64,000 nt of DNA from Clostridia bacterium (GTDB lineage: Bacteria > Bacillota > Clostridia > Christensenellales > Aristaeellaceae): positions 62,001-126,000 of the forward strand of contig JAFROK010000023.1 in assembly GCA_017429695.1 (NCBI GenBank). The letters are read 5' to 3'. The notes beneath the pieces are model-generated. The model was not told the DNA's origin, ran no database searches, and worked only from the letters and a program-made list of their open reading frames with translations. A program made the translations under genes and the position numbers. Shown piece by piece: positions 21,677 through 29,997 of this stretch (its first letter is position 1; the number at the start of each line of letters is the position of its first letter).

Positions 21677-22456
21677 ATGGCATACTATGAAAAACTGCCC
21701 ATTGTCCTTTTGTCCGAACTTGCTTCCGGGCGGGAAGACTCGTATAACTGCCGGATCGCTGCCTGGCTCCTCAGGCATCTGGGAGAGCAGGTCAGCGCCG
21801 AGGAAATCGCCCGGGCCTGCTTCGTTTCAAAGAGTGCCGTCAGCCGTTTCTGCCGGGAAGTCGGCTTGGAGGATTTCTACGCTCTTCGTGAAATGCTCGC
21901 AACAGCAGGCAAGCATTTCGAACGCCTCGGCGATACGGATGTCGCTTCCCAGTCCGCCCGGGTCGCATCACTTGGCGCCGAATCGATGCTCCTTGCCGGA
22001 AACACGATTGATACCGCCGCGCTAGACTGCCTGGCCCGGGAAATTGCCACAGCGCCCCGGATCGCATGCTTCGGCCTGCTGAAAGCGCAGGCTGCCGCCC
22101 TGAATCTGCAGTGTGACCTGACCATGCTGGGTAAACAGGCTTTCACCAAAATCGCGTTCAGGGAACAGATGGAATACCTGAAAAATGCCGGCAGCGATGA
22201 CCTGATTGTCGTTTTCAGTTGCCGCGGAATGTATTTCGATTATGATCTGCCCGGTGAGGCAAGAAACACTCAGGCAAAGCTCTGGATGGTTACAGGGAAC
22301 CGGTCCCGTACCGCGACACAGAAAAAACCCCTTCTGCAGGGAGTCATCACTTTTGAATCCCGGCTTGATTTTGCTTCCCATCCCTATCAGCTGATGGCCG
22401 CTGCCGGCATCCTCGCGCAGCGGGCCGCCATCGCAATATCCGCTTTGCCCGCATAA
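21677..22456 (+). CDS. RpiR/MurR-family transcriptional regulator
   Basis: The 259-residue protein has an N-terminal RpiR helix-turn-helix (SAEEIARACFVSKSAVSRFC, about residues 43-62) and a C-terminal SIS-like sugar-phosphate-sensing domain (about residues 110-240). RpiR regulators respond to sugar phosphates. The start at 21677 follows an AGGGG site; the upstream ATG at 21659 lies in the hairpin region and has no site. It could control the adjacent DJ-1/MFS pair or the mannosidase locus. The binding site was not identified. Confidence 0.85.
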   Translation: MAYYEKLPIVLLSELASGREDSYNCRIAAWLLRHLGEQVSAEEIARACFVSKSAVSRFCREVGLEDFYALREMLATAGKHFERLGDTDVASQSARVASLGAESMLLAGNTIDTAALDCLAREIATAPRIACFGLLKAQAAALNLQCDLTMLGKQAFTKIAFREQMEYLKNAGSDDLIVVFSCRGMYFDYDLPGEARNTQAKLWMVTGNRSRTATQKKPLLQGVITFESRLDFASHPYQLMAAAGILAQRAAIAISALPA

Positions 22457-22465
22457 ATAAGTGAC

Positions 22466-22489
22466 GGCGCGGTTCAGCAGAACCGCGCC
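22466..22489. terminator. Hairpin between convergent RpiR and mannosidase genes
   Basis: GGCGCGGTTC pairs with GAACCGCGCC around an AGCA loop. Neither side has a strong T-run, so the terminator call is tentative. Confidence 0.45.
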
Positions 22490-22512
22490 GCCGTATATTG
22501 ATGATCAATTGA

Positions 22513-24945
22513 TTACCGGATATCGTATACACTGCGGACCGAAACGCTGCCGGGATCTCCCCGGAGCACCTTGATCCTGCGGGTGCCGGCGTTCATGTCG
22601 AAGAAGTTGTCCTCCAGCAGAGCATCCGGGTTGCAGCGGATCTCCACACTCCGGGCATAGGCCCCGGCCGTCACGACGATTTCATCGCCTTCCGCGTGGG
22701 CTTCCAGTTTCGGATCCTCAAAGCGGAAATGCTTCGGCGCACAGAACAGCACCGTACCGCTTCCGGCTTCCTTTCCGGCCTCATCCGTCAGCGTATAGGC
22801 ATAATAGCATCCCCAGGTATCCTGATCGGAGAAGTCCTGCTTCTCCAGCCATACGGCGGACATGGGCGGAACCGCCACGGAGAAGCTGCCTTCACAGATC
22901 ACGGAAGCGTCCGGCCGGCGCAGGCTCCAGGCAACCGTTCCCCGGAATTCGTTCAGCGTTTCGTTGCTGACATTCAGCCGGGCGGAGTTCTTCACCCGGA
23001 AGGGTTCCCGGTTCACGTTCGTGTTCTGGGTCAGGGTGCCTTCCTCTTCGCAGGAGACCAGCACCGGTGCAAAAAACCGCTTCTCATAATAATGCAGCGC
23101 CTTCCACCGGCCGTAATAATCAATGCTCGCCCAGCTGGTCACCGGCCAGCAGTCATTCAGCTGCCAGACTACCGCGCCCATGCACCGGCCGCGGTTGCGC
23201 CGCCAATGTTCCACGCCGTACTGCATGGCCTGGGCCTGCAGCAGCTGGGACGCGTAGACAAACGCGTCAAAGGTCGACGGATACAGATATGTCTGGCTCA
23301 GGTATTCCGCAATCTTGCCGTTGGCACTGGCATTCCGCTGGTGCTTTTCCATTACATAAGAGAACACGTTCCGGTCTTCCGGCTCCGTAAAGCTTTCAAT
23401 CGTCGCCATGCAGGGGAAGGACTGGAAGCCGAACTCGCTGGTGTACCGGAGGAAATGATTGCGGTAGTCGGTGAAGGGCTTCAGCCCGTGCCATACGGCC
23501 CAGTAATGGCTGTCGCCGCGGTTGTCGGCCGACGGATCGTCAAAACTGCCGCCGGAAGACGGACTGGACGGCCAGTAGAACGTCTGCGGATCCTCTTTCT
23601 TCAGGAGCTTGGGCATGATGTATTCATACAGCTTGATATAATCGGCAATTTCCTGCTGATTGCTGACCCACCGCCCCATCGGAACAAAGGATTCGATTTC
23701 ATTGTTGCCGCACCACAGCGCCAGCGACGCGTGATGCCGCAGCCGGCGGATATTATCCGTAAACTCCGCCGTCACGCTCTCCTCAAAGGCTTCGGAAAGC
23801 TCGTAAGCCGCACAGGCAAACATAAAGTCCTGCCAGACCATCAATCCCAGTTCGTCACAGCTGTCGTAAAAATCGTCCCCGGGATAATATCCGCCGCCCC
23901 ATACGCGGATCGTGTTCATGTTTGCCGCTTTCGCATCCTCCAGCAGGCGGCGGGTCCGCTCCGGCGTCACCCGGGGCAGCAGGTTATCCTCCGGAATATA
24001 ATCCGCACCCATGGCAAACACATCCACACCGTTGACCCGGTGGCAGAAGCATTCGCCCCATTCGTCCTTCTCCCGGTGAATGGTCAGGGTCCTGAGGCCG
24101 ATCCGGTTTTTCCAGGTGTCCACGATCTTCCCGCCGGCACTCAGCGTGACCTCCACGGTATACAACGGCTGACCGCCGAGCCCGGCGGGCCACCACAGCT
24201 TCGGATCCGGAATCTCCAGCGTGCATTCAGCGCCTTCGCCGCAAACAGCCTTTCCGTCCGGCCCGGTCACGGTTACAGCCACTTTCGTTTCACCGGCCGT
24301 TACCGCATCAATATGCGATGCGATATGCAGCGTCACCTTTCCCGTTTCATGCTGCTGGGTTACATACACATCCCGGAAGCGGGCGGTTTCGATGCCAACC
24401 AGTTCAATATCCCGCCAGATACCGGCGTCCGGCAGATGGGGACCCCAGTCCCAGCCGAACATGCAGTGGGCTTTCCGCAGGTGCGGGAACCCTTCCATGG
24501 CATCGGCGGAACCTTCGATCGGCCGGCGTTTAAATTCCTTCCGGATGTATTTTGTCGGGGAGAGCAGCGTCACACGGATCGAATTTCTCCCTTCGTGCAG
24601 GAGAGCCTTCACATCAAACTCCCAGGTCCGGTGCATATTGTCCGCCCGGCCGGCTTCCTGCCCGTTGATTTCGATCAAAGCCAGCGTATCCAGCCCGTGG
24701 CAGCGCAGCAGCACCGCATCGCACCCAAGCAGGTCTTTTTCCACAGAGAAATCCCGGGAATACACAAAATCGTATTCCATGATCTTCAGCGCGTCGTCTT
24801 CGTTATGCCGGTAGAAGGGATCCGGAATCAACCCTGCCTGCAGCAGGTCGTGATAAACCGAACCGGGAACCGATGCCTTTGTTTCCGGAAAAGCGCTTCC
24901 CGGGATATCCAGGATCCAGGCGCCGTTCAGGGATTGCTTTTTCAT
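22513..24945 (-). CDS. GH2 beta-mannosidase
   Basis: The 810-residue protein has the GH2 order: a sugar-binding beta-sandwich (FGWDWGPHLPDAGIWRDI), an immunoglobulin-like domain, and a TIM barrel with acid/base Glu416 in WCGNNE and nucleophile Glu504 in YTSEFGFQS. It should remove terminal beta-mannose from oligosaccharides in the cytosol, as no signal peptide is seen. The start at 24945 has GGGGAGG upstream; the frame stays open far beyond it on the opposite strand of the oxidoreductase gene, but that is a shadow. It is divergent from the oxidoreductase and isomerase-fusion genes and has its own promoter. Confidence 0.92.
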   Translation of the reverse strand: MKKQSLNGAWILDIPGSAFPETKASVPGSVYHDLLQAGLIPDPFYRHNEDDALKIMEYDFVYSRDFSVEKDLLGCDAVLLRCHGLDTLALIEINGQEAGRADNMHRTWEFDVKALLHEGRNSIRVTLLSPTKYIRKEFKRRPIEGSADAMEGFPHLRKAHCMFGWDWGPHLPDAGIWRDIELVGIETARFRDVYVTQQHETGKVTLHIASHIDAVTAGETKVAVTVTGPDGKAVCGEGAECTLEIPDPKLWWPAGLGGQPLYTVEVTLSAGGKIVDTWKNRIGLRTLTIHREKDEWGECFCHRVNGVDVFAMGADYIPEDNLLPRVTPERTRRLLEDAKAANMNTIRVWGGGYYPGDDFYDSCDELGLMVWQDFMFACAAYELSEAFEESVTAEFTDNIRRLRHHASLALWCGNNEIESFVPMGRWVSNQQEIADYIKLYEYIMPKLLKKEDPQTFYWPSSPSSGGSFDDPSADNRGDSHYWAVWHGLKPFTDYRNHFLRYTSEFGFQSFPCMATIESFTEPEDRNVFSYVMEKHQRNASANGKIAEYLSQTYLYPSTFDAFVYASQLLQAQAMQYGVEHWRRNRGRCMGAVVWQLNDCWPVTSWASIDYYGRWKALHYYEKRFFAPVLVSCEEEGTLTQNTNVNREPFRVKNSARLNVSNETLNEFRGTVAWSLRRPDASVICEGSFSVAVPPMSAVWLEKQDFSDQDTWGCYYAYTLTDEAGKEAGSGTVLFCAPKHFRFEDPKLEAHAEGDEIVVTAGAYARSVEIRCNPDALLEDNFFDMNAGTRRIKVLRGDPGSVSVRSVYDIR

Positions 24946-25018
24946 GATGAAACCTCCCCATATCTGATTGTCTTTTTCACGCTTTTTTCCCGCCAGCTGC
25001 GGGAATGCTGTCAGGATG

Positions 25019-25047
25019 AGTATATCAGACAAGGTATGCCATGGCAA
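25019..25047 (-). promoter_or_regulatory. Promoter for the beta-mannosidase gene
   Basis: TTGCCA and TATACT separated by 17 bases on the minus strand. Confidence 0.7.
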
Positions 25048-25056
25048 GAATAAAGA

Positions 25057-25085
25057 TTGACAGGCGGGTGGCCGCATGATAATGT
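25057..25085 (+). promoter_or_regulatory. Promoter for the oxidoreductase/isomerase-fusion operon
   Basis: TTGACA and TAATGT separated by 17 bases. Its -35 is only 9 bases from the -35 of the divergent mannosidase promoter. Confidence 0.7.
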
Positions 25086-25131
25086 GTTGCCAGATGAAAA
25101 AAACCATATCATGAAAGGAGCATTTGCCTGT

Positions 25132-26310
25132 ATGGAAGGAATCCGGAAAGTCCGCACCGCCGTCGTCGGCTGCGGCATGATCAGCAACATTTATATCCGG
25201 AACCTGAAAAACCTGTTTTATATTATCGACCTGGCGGCCGTCGCCAACCGGGGAGCAGATGCCGCCCGGAAACAGGCGGAGAGATTCGGCATTGAGAAGG
25301 TCATGACCCCTGATGAAGTTGCCGCGGCGGACGATATCGAGCTGGTGGTCAACCTGACGCCGCCTGCCGCCCATTATGACATCATCAAAAAAATGCTTCT
25401 TTCCGGGAAGCATGTCTATACCGAAAAAATGTTCACCACCCGCCTGGAGGACGCGGAAGAACTGGTCCGCCTCGCGGATGAGAAAAACCTGTACCTGGGC
25501 GTCGCGCCGGATACCATCCTTGGCGCCGGCATCCAGACCGCCCGGACCATCATTGATGCCGGGCTCATCGGTGAGATCACTTCCGTCCAGGTCAAAATCA
25601 ACCGCAACCAGTCCCTGAATTCCGAAATCTTCCGCTTCCTCCGCAATGACGGCGGATGCCTGCCATACGATGTCGGCATCTACTACATCGGCGCCCTGTT
25701 GGCCCTCCTCGGGCCGGTGAAATCCGTTTCTGCCTTTGCCGCACCGGCGCCGGTCCATCCGGCAGAATTCCTTTTTGCTTCCGCCCCGGAGGACAGCTGG
25801 CAGGTTCCCGGCATCAACACAGTCGCCGCCTCCCTGCAGTTTGAAAACGGTGCGGTCGGGAGTGTGCTGTTTGACGGCAACACGATCAGCGCCGAGAAAC
25901 ACGGTTTTACCATCTGCGGCACAAAGGGCATCCTGGAAGTCGGCGACCCGAACAAATTCGGCGATCCCGTCCGGCTGACCCTGCCCGGGCAGGAGGAAAT
26001 CACCTTCCCCTTCACCCACGGCTACGACGGCCGGAGCGTATTCAGCCCACCCGAATGGTTTGACGGCTACGGCAGCCGCGGCATCGGCGTGGCGGAAATG
26101 GCCTGGGCCTTGCGGACCGGGCGGAAGAACAACCGCTGCAGCAAGGAATATGGCCTCCACTGTATGGAAGTGCTGACCGGCATGGAAAAATCCGCCGAAA
26201 CCGGAAAGCCCTATGCGCCGAAATCCCGCTTCATCATGGATCCGCTGCAGCCCGGCCACTATTCCGGCTCCGCCGCCTTCCGGCAGGACGCGGAAAGATC
26301 CCTGATCTGA
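25132..26310 (+). CDS. Gfo/Idh/MocA-family oxidoreductase
   Basis: The 392-residue protein has an N-terminal Rossmann fold (VVGCGMISN) and a C-terminal Gfo/Idh/MocA substrate domain with the DVGIYYIGAL helix. Family members oxidise or reduce sugars and inositols with NAD(P). The usual EKP motif is EKM here (Glu98, Lys99, Met100). The start at 25132 has AAAGGAG upstream; an earlier ATG at 25111 lies in front of that site. The gene for the isomerase-propeller fusion follows after 14 bases. The substrate is unknown but the context suggests a sugar derivative. Confidence 0.87.
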   Translation: MEGIRKVRTAVVGCGMISNIYIRNLKNLFYIIDLAAVANRGADAARKQAERFGIEKVMTPDEVAAADDIELVVNLTPPAAHYDIIKKMLLSGKHVYTEKMFTTRLEDAEELVRLADEKNLYLGVAPDTILGAGIQTARTIIDAGLIGEITSVQVKINRNQSLNSEIFRFLRNDGGCLPYDVGIYYIGALLALLGPVKSVSAFAAPAPVHPAEFLFASAPEDSWQVPGINTVAASLQFENGAVGSVLFDGNTISAEKHGFTICGTKGILEVGDPNKFGDPVRLTLPGQEEITFPFTHGYDGRSVFSPPEWFDGYGSRGIGVAEMAWALRTGRKNNRCSKEYGLHCMEVLTGMEKSAETGKPYAPKSRFIMDPLQPGHYSGSAAFRQDAERSLI

Positions 26311-26324
26311 AAGGAGCAATCAAT

Positions 26325-27956
26325 ATGAACTTTGGTATCCAGCTGTGGGGCGTCATGACCAGCCAGAAGGGCCGGGAAGCAAAGGATATCTTCCGGGAGC
26401 TCCGGGATGCCGGCGCCGTGTTCGCCGAGCCCTGCATCGCACTGTTTCCCTTCCCGGACCTCAGCCACGTTTTCTGGAGCCCGGAAGCCTTTCATGATCG
26501 TTACCTGCCTCTCCTGAAGGAAAACGGCCTGGACGTGATTTCCGTCCACCTGGCGTCACAGAATCTGCTGCAGGACCTGCCCCTGATCCGGCGCCTGGCC
26601 GAAGCAGACGGCATCCGCCAGTTTATTGTCAAGTCCCCGCAGGACCTGTCGAAAGCCAGCCTGCAGCGGGCCGCCATTGAATACACCTCCGCAGCGGACA
26701 AAATGCGGGAATTCGGCGCGGAACTCCTGCTCCACAATGAGCGTGATGATGTGAAAACCATGATTGACGGGCGCTGCGCCTGCGAATACCTGCTGGATCT
26801 CTGCCTGGGCCGGGTTGGCCTGCAGGCGGATGCCGGCTGGATCATGGCCGCCGGTATGAATCCCGAGGCATTCCTCTGGCGGAATAAGGACCGGATCCGC
26901 TCCGTTCATTACAAGGATTTCCGCAACGGAAAGGAAACCGCCGTCGGAACCGGCGACCTGCCGATGGAAGCCGTTTTCCAGTTTGCCCGGGCCCACGGCC
27001 TTTCCCAGCTCCTGGACCAGGACGGTTCCCCGGATATGATGGCCGATATCCGCGGCGGGATTCAGAAACTGCAGGGCATGATCCAGTGCCGCCCGTCCTC
27101 CGTCAGCTACCTGAACGTACTGGATACGGAAACAGGCAAAATTGAAACGCTCCGCTCCTTTGACGGCGTCATCGAGGCGCCGAACTGGAAAAAGGACAGC
27201 AATACTTTCCTGTATAACGCAAACGGCCGGATCTTCGAATACGATCCGGCAGGTGATACCGTAAACGAAATTGACAGCGGGGAATGTGACGCCTGCAACA
27301 ACGACCACGTCCTTTCCCCGGATGAAAAAAGGCTGGGCGTCAGCCATATGACCTTCACGGAGGGCTTCTCCTCCCGGATTTATACGTTCCCCGTCGGGGG
27401 CGGAACGCCGAAGCTGATCACGCCCAACTCCCCCAGCTTCCTCCATGGCTGGTCCCCGGACGGAAAGGAACTGTCCTACTGTGCCTTCCGGGAGATCGGC
27501 GGCAAACGGGAAGTGGATATTTACACCATCCCCGCGGAAGGCGGAGAAGAAAAGCGCCTGACCGACGGCGGTTTCAACGACGGCCCGGAGTATTCCCCGG
27601 ACGGGGAATATATCTGGTTCAACAGCACCCGTTCCGGGCTGATGCAGGTCTGGCGGATGCGCCGGGATGGCAGCGAACGGACACAGATGACAGACAACGA
27701 ACGGAACAACTGGTTCCCCCACATCTCCCCCGACGGACAAAAAGTGGTCTACCTCTCTTACCGTAAAGGCGACCTGAACCCGGACGAACACCTGCCGAAT
27801 ATGGAGGTGGAGCTCTGGAAAATGAACGCCGATGGCAGCAGCAAAGAGAAACTGGCCACCTTCTTTGGTGGCCAGGGCTCCATCAATGTCAATTCCTGGG
27901 CATCTGACAGCCGCCGGATTGCATTCATCAGCTACGAAGTGGTTTTTCCGGCATAA
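26325..27956 (+). CDS. Fusion of sugar-isomerase/epimerase TIM barrel and TolB-like (PD40) beta-propeller
   Basis: The 543-residue protein begins with a xylose-isomerase-like TIM barrel (about residues 1-250, with LLLHNERDD, GLQADAGW and VHYKDF, which in the family hold metal and substrate) and ends with a PD40/TolB-like propeller (about residues 260-543, with repeats such as GWSPDGKELSY, EYSPDGEYIWF and HISPDGQKVVY). No signal peptide is seen, so it is cytosolic. Both halves are complete, and the frame runs through without a break. It follows the oxidoreductase by 14 bases with an AAAGGAG site, so the two are an operon. The propeller's role is unknown. Confidence 0.85.
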   Translation: MNFGIQLWGVMTSQKGREAKDIFRELRDAGAVFAEPCIALFPFPDLSHVFWSPEAFHDRYLPLLKENGLDVISVHLASQNLLQDLPLIRRLAEADGIRQFIVKSPQDLSKASLQRAAIEYTSAADKMREFGAELLLHNERDDVKTMIDGRCACEYLLDLCLGRVGLQADAGWIMAAGMNPEAFLWRNKDRIRSVHYKDFRNGKETAVGTGDLPMEAVFQFARAHGLSQLLDQDGSPDMMADIRGGIQKLQGMIQCRPSSVSYLNVLDTETGKIETLRSFDGVIEAPNWKKDSNTFLYNANGRIFEYDPAGDTVNEIDSGECDACNNDHVLSPDEKRLGVSHMTFTEGFSSRIYTFPVGGGTPKLITPNSPSFLHGWSPDGKELSYCAFREIGGKREVDIYTIPAEGGEEKRLTDGGFNDGPEYSPDGEYIWFNSTRSGLMQVWRMRRDGSERTQMTDNERNNWFPHISPDGQKVVYLSYRKGDLNPDEHLPNMEVELWKMNADGSSKEKLATFFGGQGSINVNSWASDSRRIAFISYEVVFPA

Positions 27957-27980
27957 GCTGGTTCAGCCGGTTGTTTTTTC
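27948..27980 (+). terminator. Possible terminator after the isomerase-propeller gene
   Basis: GCTG/CAGC stem with flanking CCGG and CGG, followed by TTGTTTTTT. It lies between convergent genes only 6 bases apart. Confidence 0.4.
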
Positions 27981-29189
27981 TTTCATGCGATAAACCAGGA
28001 AAACACTTCCCACCGACAAAAGAATAATGCCCAGCACCAGGATCAGCGCGCCGTCATAATTGCCGGTTCTGTCATAAATTGCGCCCAGCACCGGATAACC
28101 CAGAGCGTTGGCAGCGGATGTACCCAGATTAATCTTCGGAAACACCCGGCCGTAATCCTCCGGAGAAAACAGTTCCCGGCAGAGCATCACCGCGCCGACC
28201 GTCGGAATGGAATAACACAGGCCGATCATTCCGGCACTGACCAGCATGGGGACGGAAGACCGGACCAACAGCAGAAGCAGGATTCCGCCCGCAATGGTCA
28301 GCCCGTAGATCAGAAAGGAACGGCGGACGCCGATTTTGTCCGTCATCATACCGAAGAGGAACTTGCCGGCGGTATTCACAACCAGCACCACAGACATCAT
28401 CACAATCCCCGTCTCCCGAAGGCCGTAGGTAATAGCCAGCGGTTTGAACAGCTGCGGTGTTGCACAGACAAAAGAGGCCAGGGATGCGGTACAGATCGCA
28501 ATCAGCATCACCCCGACAGCAAATGTTCCGGCACGCTTTGCTTCCGCAGCCGGCATTTCCGCCGGTCCGGCCGCTTTCTTCCCGACAGGTTCCAGTCCGG
28601 AATCCTCCGGCCGGAAAGAGATCGGGGCAATCATCGCCGGCAGGTTCAGCACCACAATCGTTCCTGCTGCCACCAGGTATGCCGTCCGCCACCCGGCGGA
28701 CTGGATCACGGCCTCCAGGATCGGATTGAACGCCGCGCCGATCAGGCCGGAGCAGCCCAGCGCAATACTGCTGATAAACCCGGTATCCGTCAGGAACCAC
28801 CGGCCGATCACCGATGTGACCAACACGTTGCCGATCAGGCCGGAAGCAAACCCACGGACGGCATTGAGCATATACAGCGGCGCCATGGAACTACACACGG
28901 AAAGGAGTGCCGTGCTGCCTGCAAACACGATCGTACCGCCGATAATGAAAACACGGAAATTCTTCGGCTTAACCCATTTCGCGGAAAAGATCCCGGCAAT
29001 TGCGTAAGCGATGTTGCAGATCGTCAGGGTCAGGTTCACCGCCGCAGTTTCCTTTCCCAGTTCTTCCGCCATCGGCGTAAAGAAGATGCCGGCCACATTG
29101 GTCATGATTCCCAGTGTGGAGGCAACCAGACCGCACATGGCGATCATTACCAGGAGGTATTTCCCCCGGAGTTTTTTCAGTGTGGACAT
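27963..29189 (-). CDS. MFS transporter (OFA-like), paralogue of the 20366 gene
   Basis: The 408-residue protein has about 12 membrane segments and is clearly related to the MFS transporter at 20366-21601. The start at 29189 follows AGGAG; an upstream extension overlaps the AraC gene and is rejected. It is the last gene of the GH3 operon, 25 bases after the AraC regulator. It may export or import a product of the glycosidases; the substrate is unknown. Confidence 0.87.
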   Translation of the reverse strand: MSTLKKLRGKYLLVMIAMCGLVASTLGIMTNVAGIFFTPMAEELGKETAAVNLTLTICNIAYAIAGIFSAKWVKPKNFRVFIIGGTIVFAGSTALLSVCSSMAPLYMLNAVRGFASGLIGNVLVTSVIGRWFLTDTGFISSIALGCSGLIGAAFNPILEAVIQSAGWRTAYLVAAGTIVVLNLPAMIAPISFRPEDSGLEPVGKKAAGPAEMPAAEAKRAGTFAVGVMLIAICTASLASFVCATPQLFKPLAITYGLRETGIVMMSVVLVVNTAGKFLFGMMTDKIGVRRSFLIYGLTIAGGILLLLLVRSSVPMLVSAGMIGLCYSIPTVGAVMLCRELFSPEDYGRVFPKINLGTSAANALGYPVLGAIYDRTGNYDGALILVLGIILLSVGSVFLVYRMKEKTTG

Positions 29190-29214
29190 GGTTCTGCTCC
29201 TTCGTCTTTTCCGG

Positions 29215-29997
29215 TTACCGCCATCCGGCCTCCCCCGCTTTGCGCGCAGCCGCAAGGATGCCCTTCGCCGCATGCCGCTGCCGGTATTCCTTCGGGGTCA
29301 TGCCGGTGTATTTCCGGAAACACTGGATAAAATAGCTCTGGCTGGAAAATGCCAGGATTTCACTGATCTCCGTGGACGTATAATCAGAATAAAGCAGCAT
29401 ATTCTCCGCCGTTTCAATCCGGCGGTACAGCACATAGTCCGAAAACGACTTTCCGGTTTCCCGCCGGAACAGCACGGACAGGTATCCGGGGCTCAGGTGT
29501 ACCAGCTCCGCCAGTTCGTCAATCCGCAGGGACATGTGCAGATGCGCCTCGATATACTCCACACACTGGGCAATCGGCAGGATATATTCCTTTTTCTTTT
29601 TTACACCGGCCATCCGGGAGGTAAAATACGCAAACATTTCCCGGTGCAGTGCCATCACGTCTTCCACGTCCCGGCACTGGTCCAGCTTCCGGATGTACAT
29701 ATCGCTGGTGTTGTAGGCAGTCTCCGCGTCCATCCCGCCCTCAATGGCAAAGCGGGTCGCAATGGTAATACCCGCCACAAACAGGTACTGGGCATTCCGC
29801 AGTGGATCTTCGCTGAGCCCTACCGGCATTGTTCTGCGCATCATCCGCTGGCCCTCCTCCACTGCCTGCGGATCCCCGGCCTGCATCAGCCGGTACTGTT
29901 TCATTTCTTCGCTGTATCCGTGATGCTGAAACTCGTTTTCGCGGTTGATGTAGGCCAGGTAGGCAACCTGCCGGTCCGGATCCGGTATGCGTTTCAT
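29215..29997 (-). CDS. AraC-family transcriptional regulator
   Basis: The 260-residue protein has a C-terminal AraC double helix-turn-helix (about residues 140-245, with LSPGYLSVLFRRETGKSF and FSSQSYFIQCFRKYTGMTP). The N-terminal half is an alpha-helical domain, not a cupin, of a kind seen in other clostridial AraC proteins; it may bind a sugar or partner. It overlaps the permuted GH3 gene by 4 bases (ATGA), so it is made together with the enzymes it probably controls. Confidence 0.9.
   Translation of the reverse strand: MKRIPDPDRQVAYLAYINRENEFQHHGYSEEMKQYRLMQAGDPQAVEEGQRMMRRTMPVGLSEDPLRNAQYLFVAGITIATRFAIEGGMDAETAYNTSDMYIRKLDQCRDVEDVMALHREMFAYFTSRMAGVKKKKEYILPIAQCVEYIEAHLHMSLRIDELAELVHLSPGYLSVLFRRETGKSFSDYVLYRRIETAENMLLYSDYTSTEISEILAFSSQSYFIQCFRKYTGMTPKEYRQRHAAKGILAAARKAGEAGWR

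Noticed and set aside
24946-26319. Long upstream extension of the beta-mannosidase frame
   Set aside because: It runs opposite the oxidoreductase gene, crosses both promoters and lacks domain content; the GGGGAGG site fixes the start at 24945.
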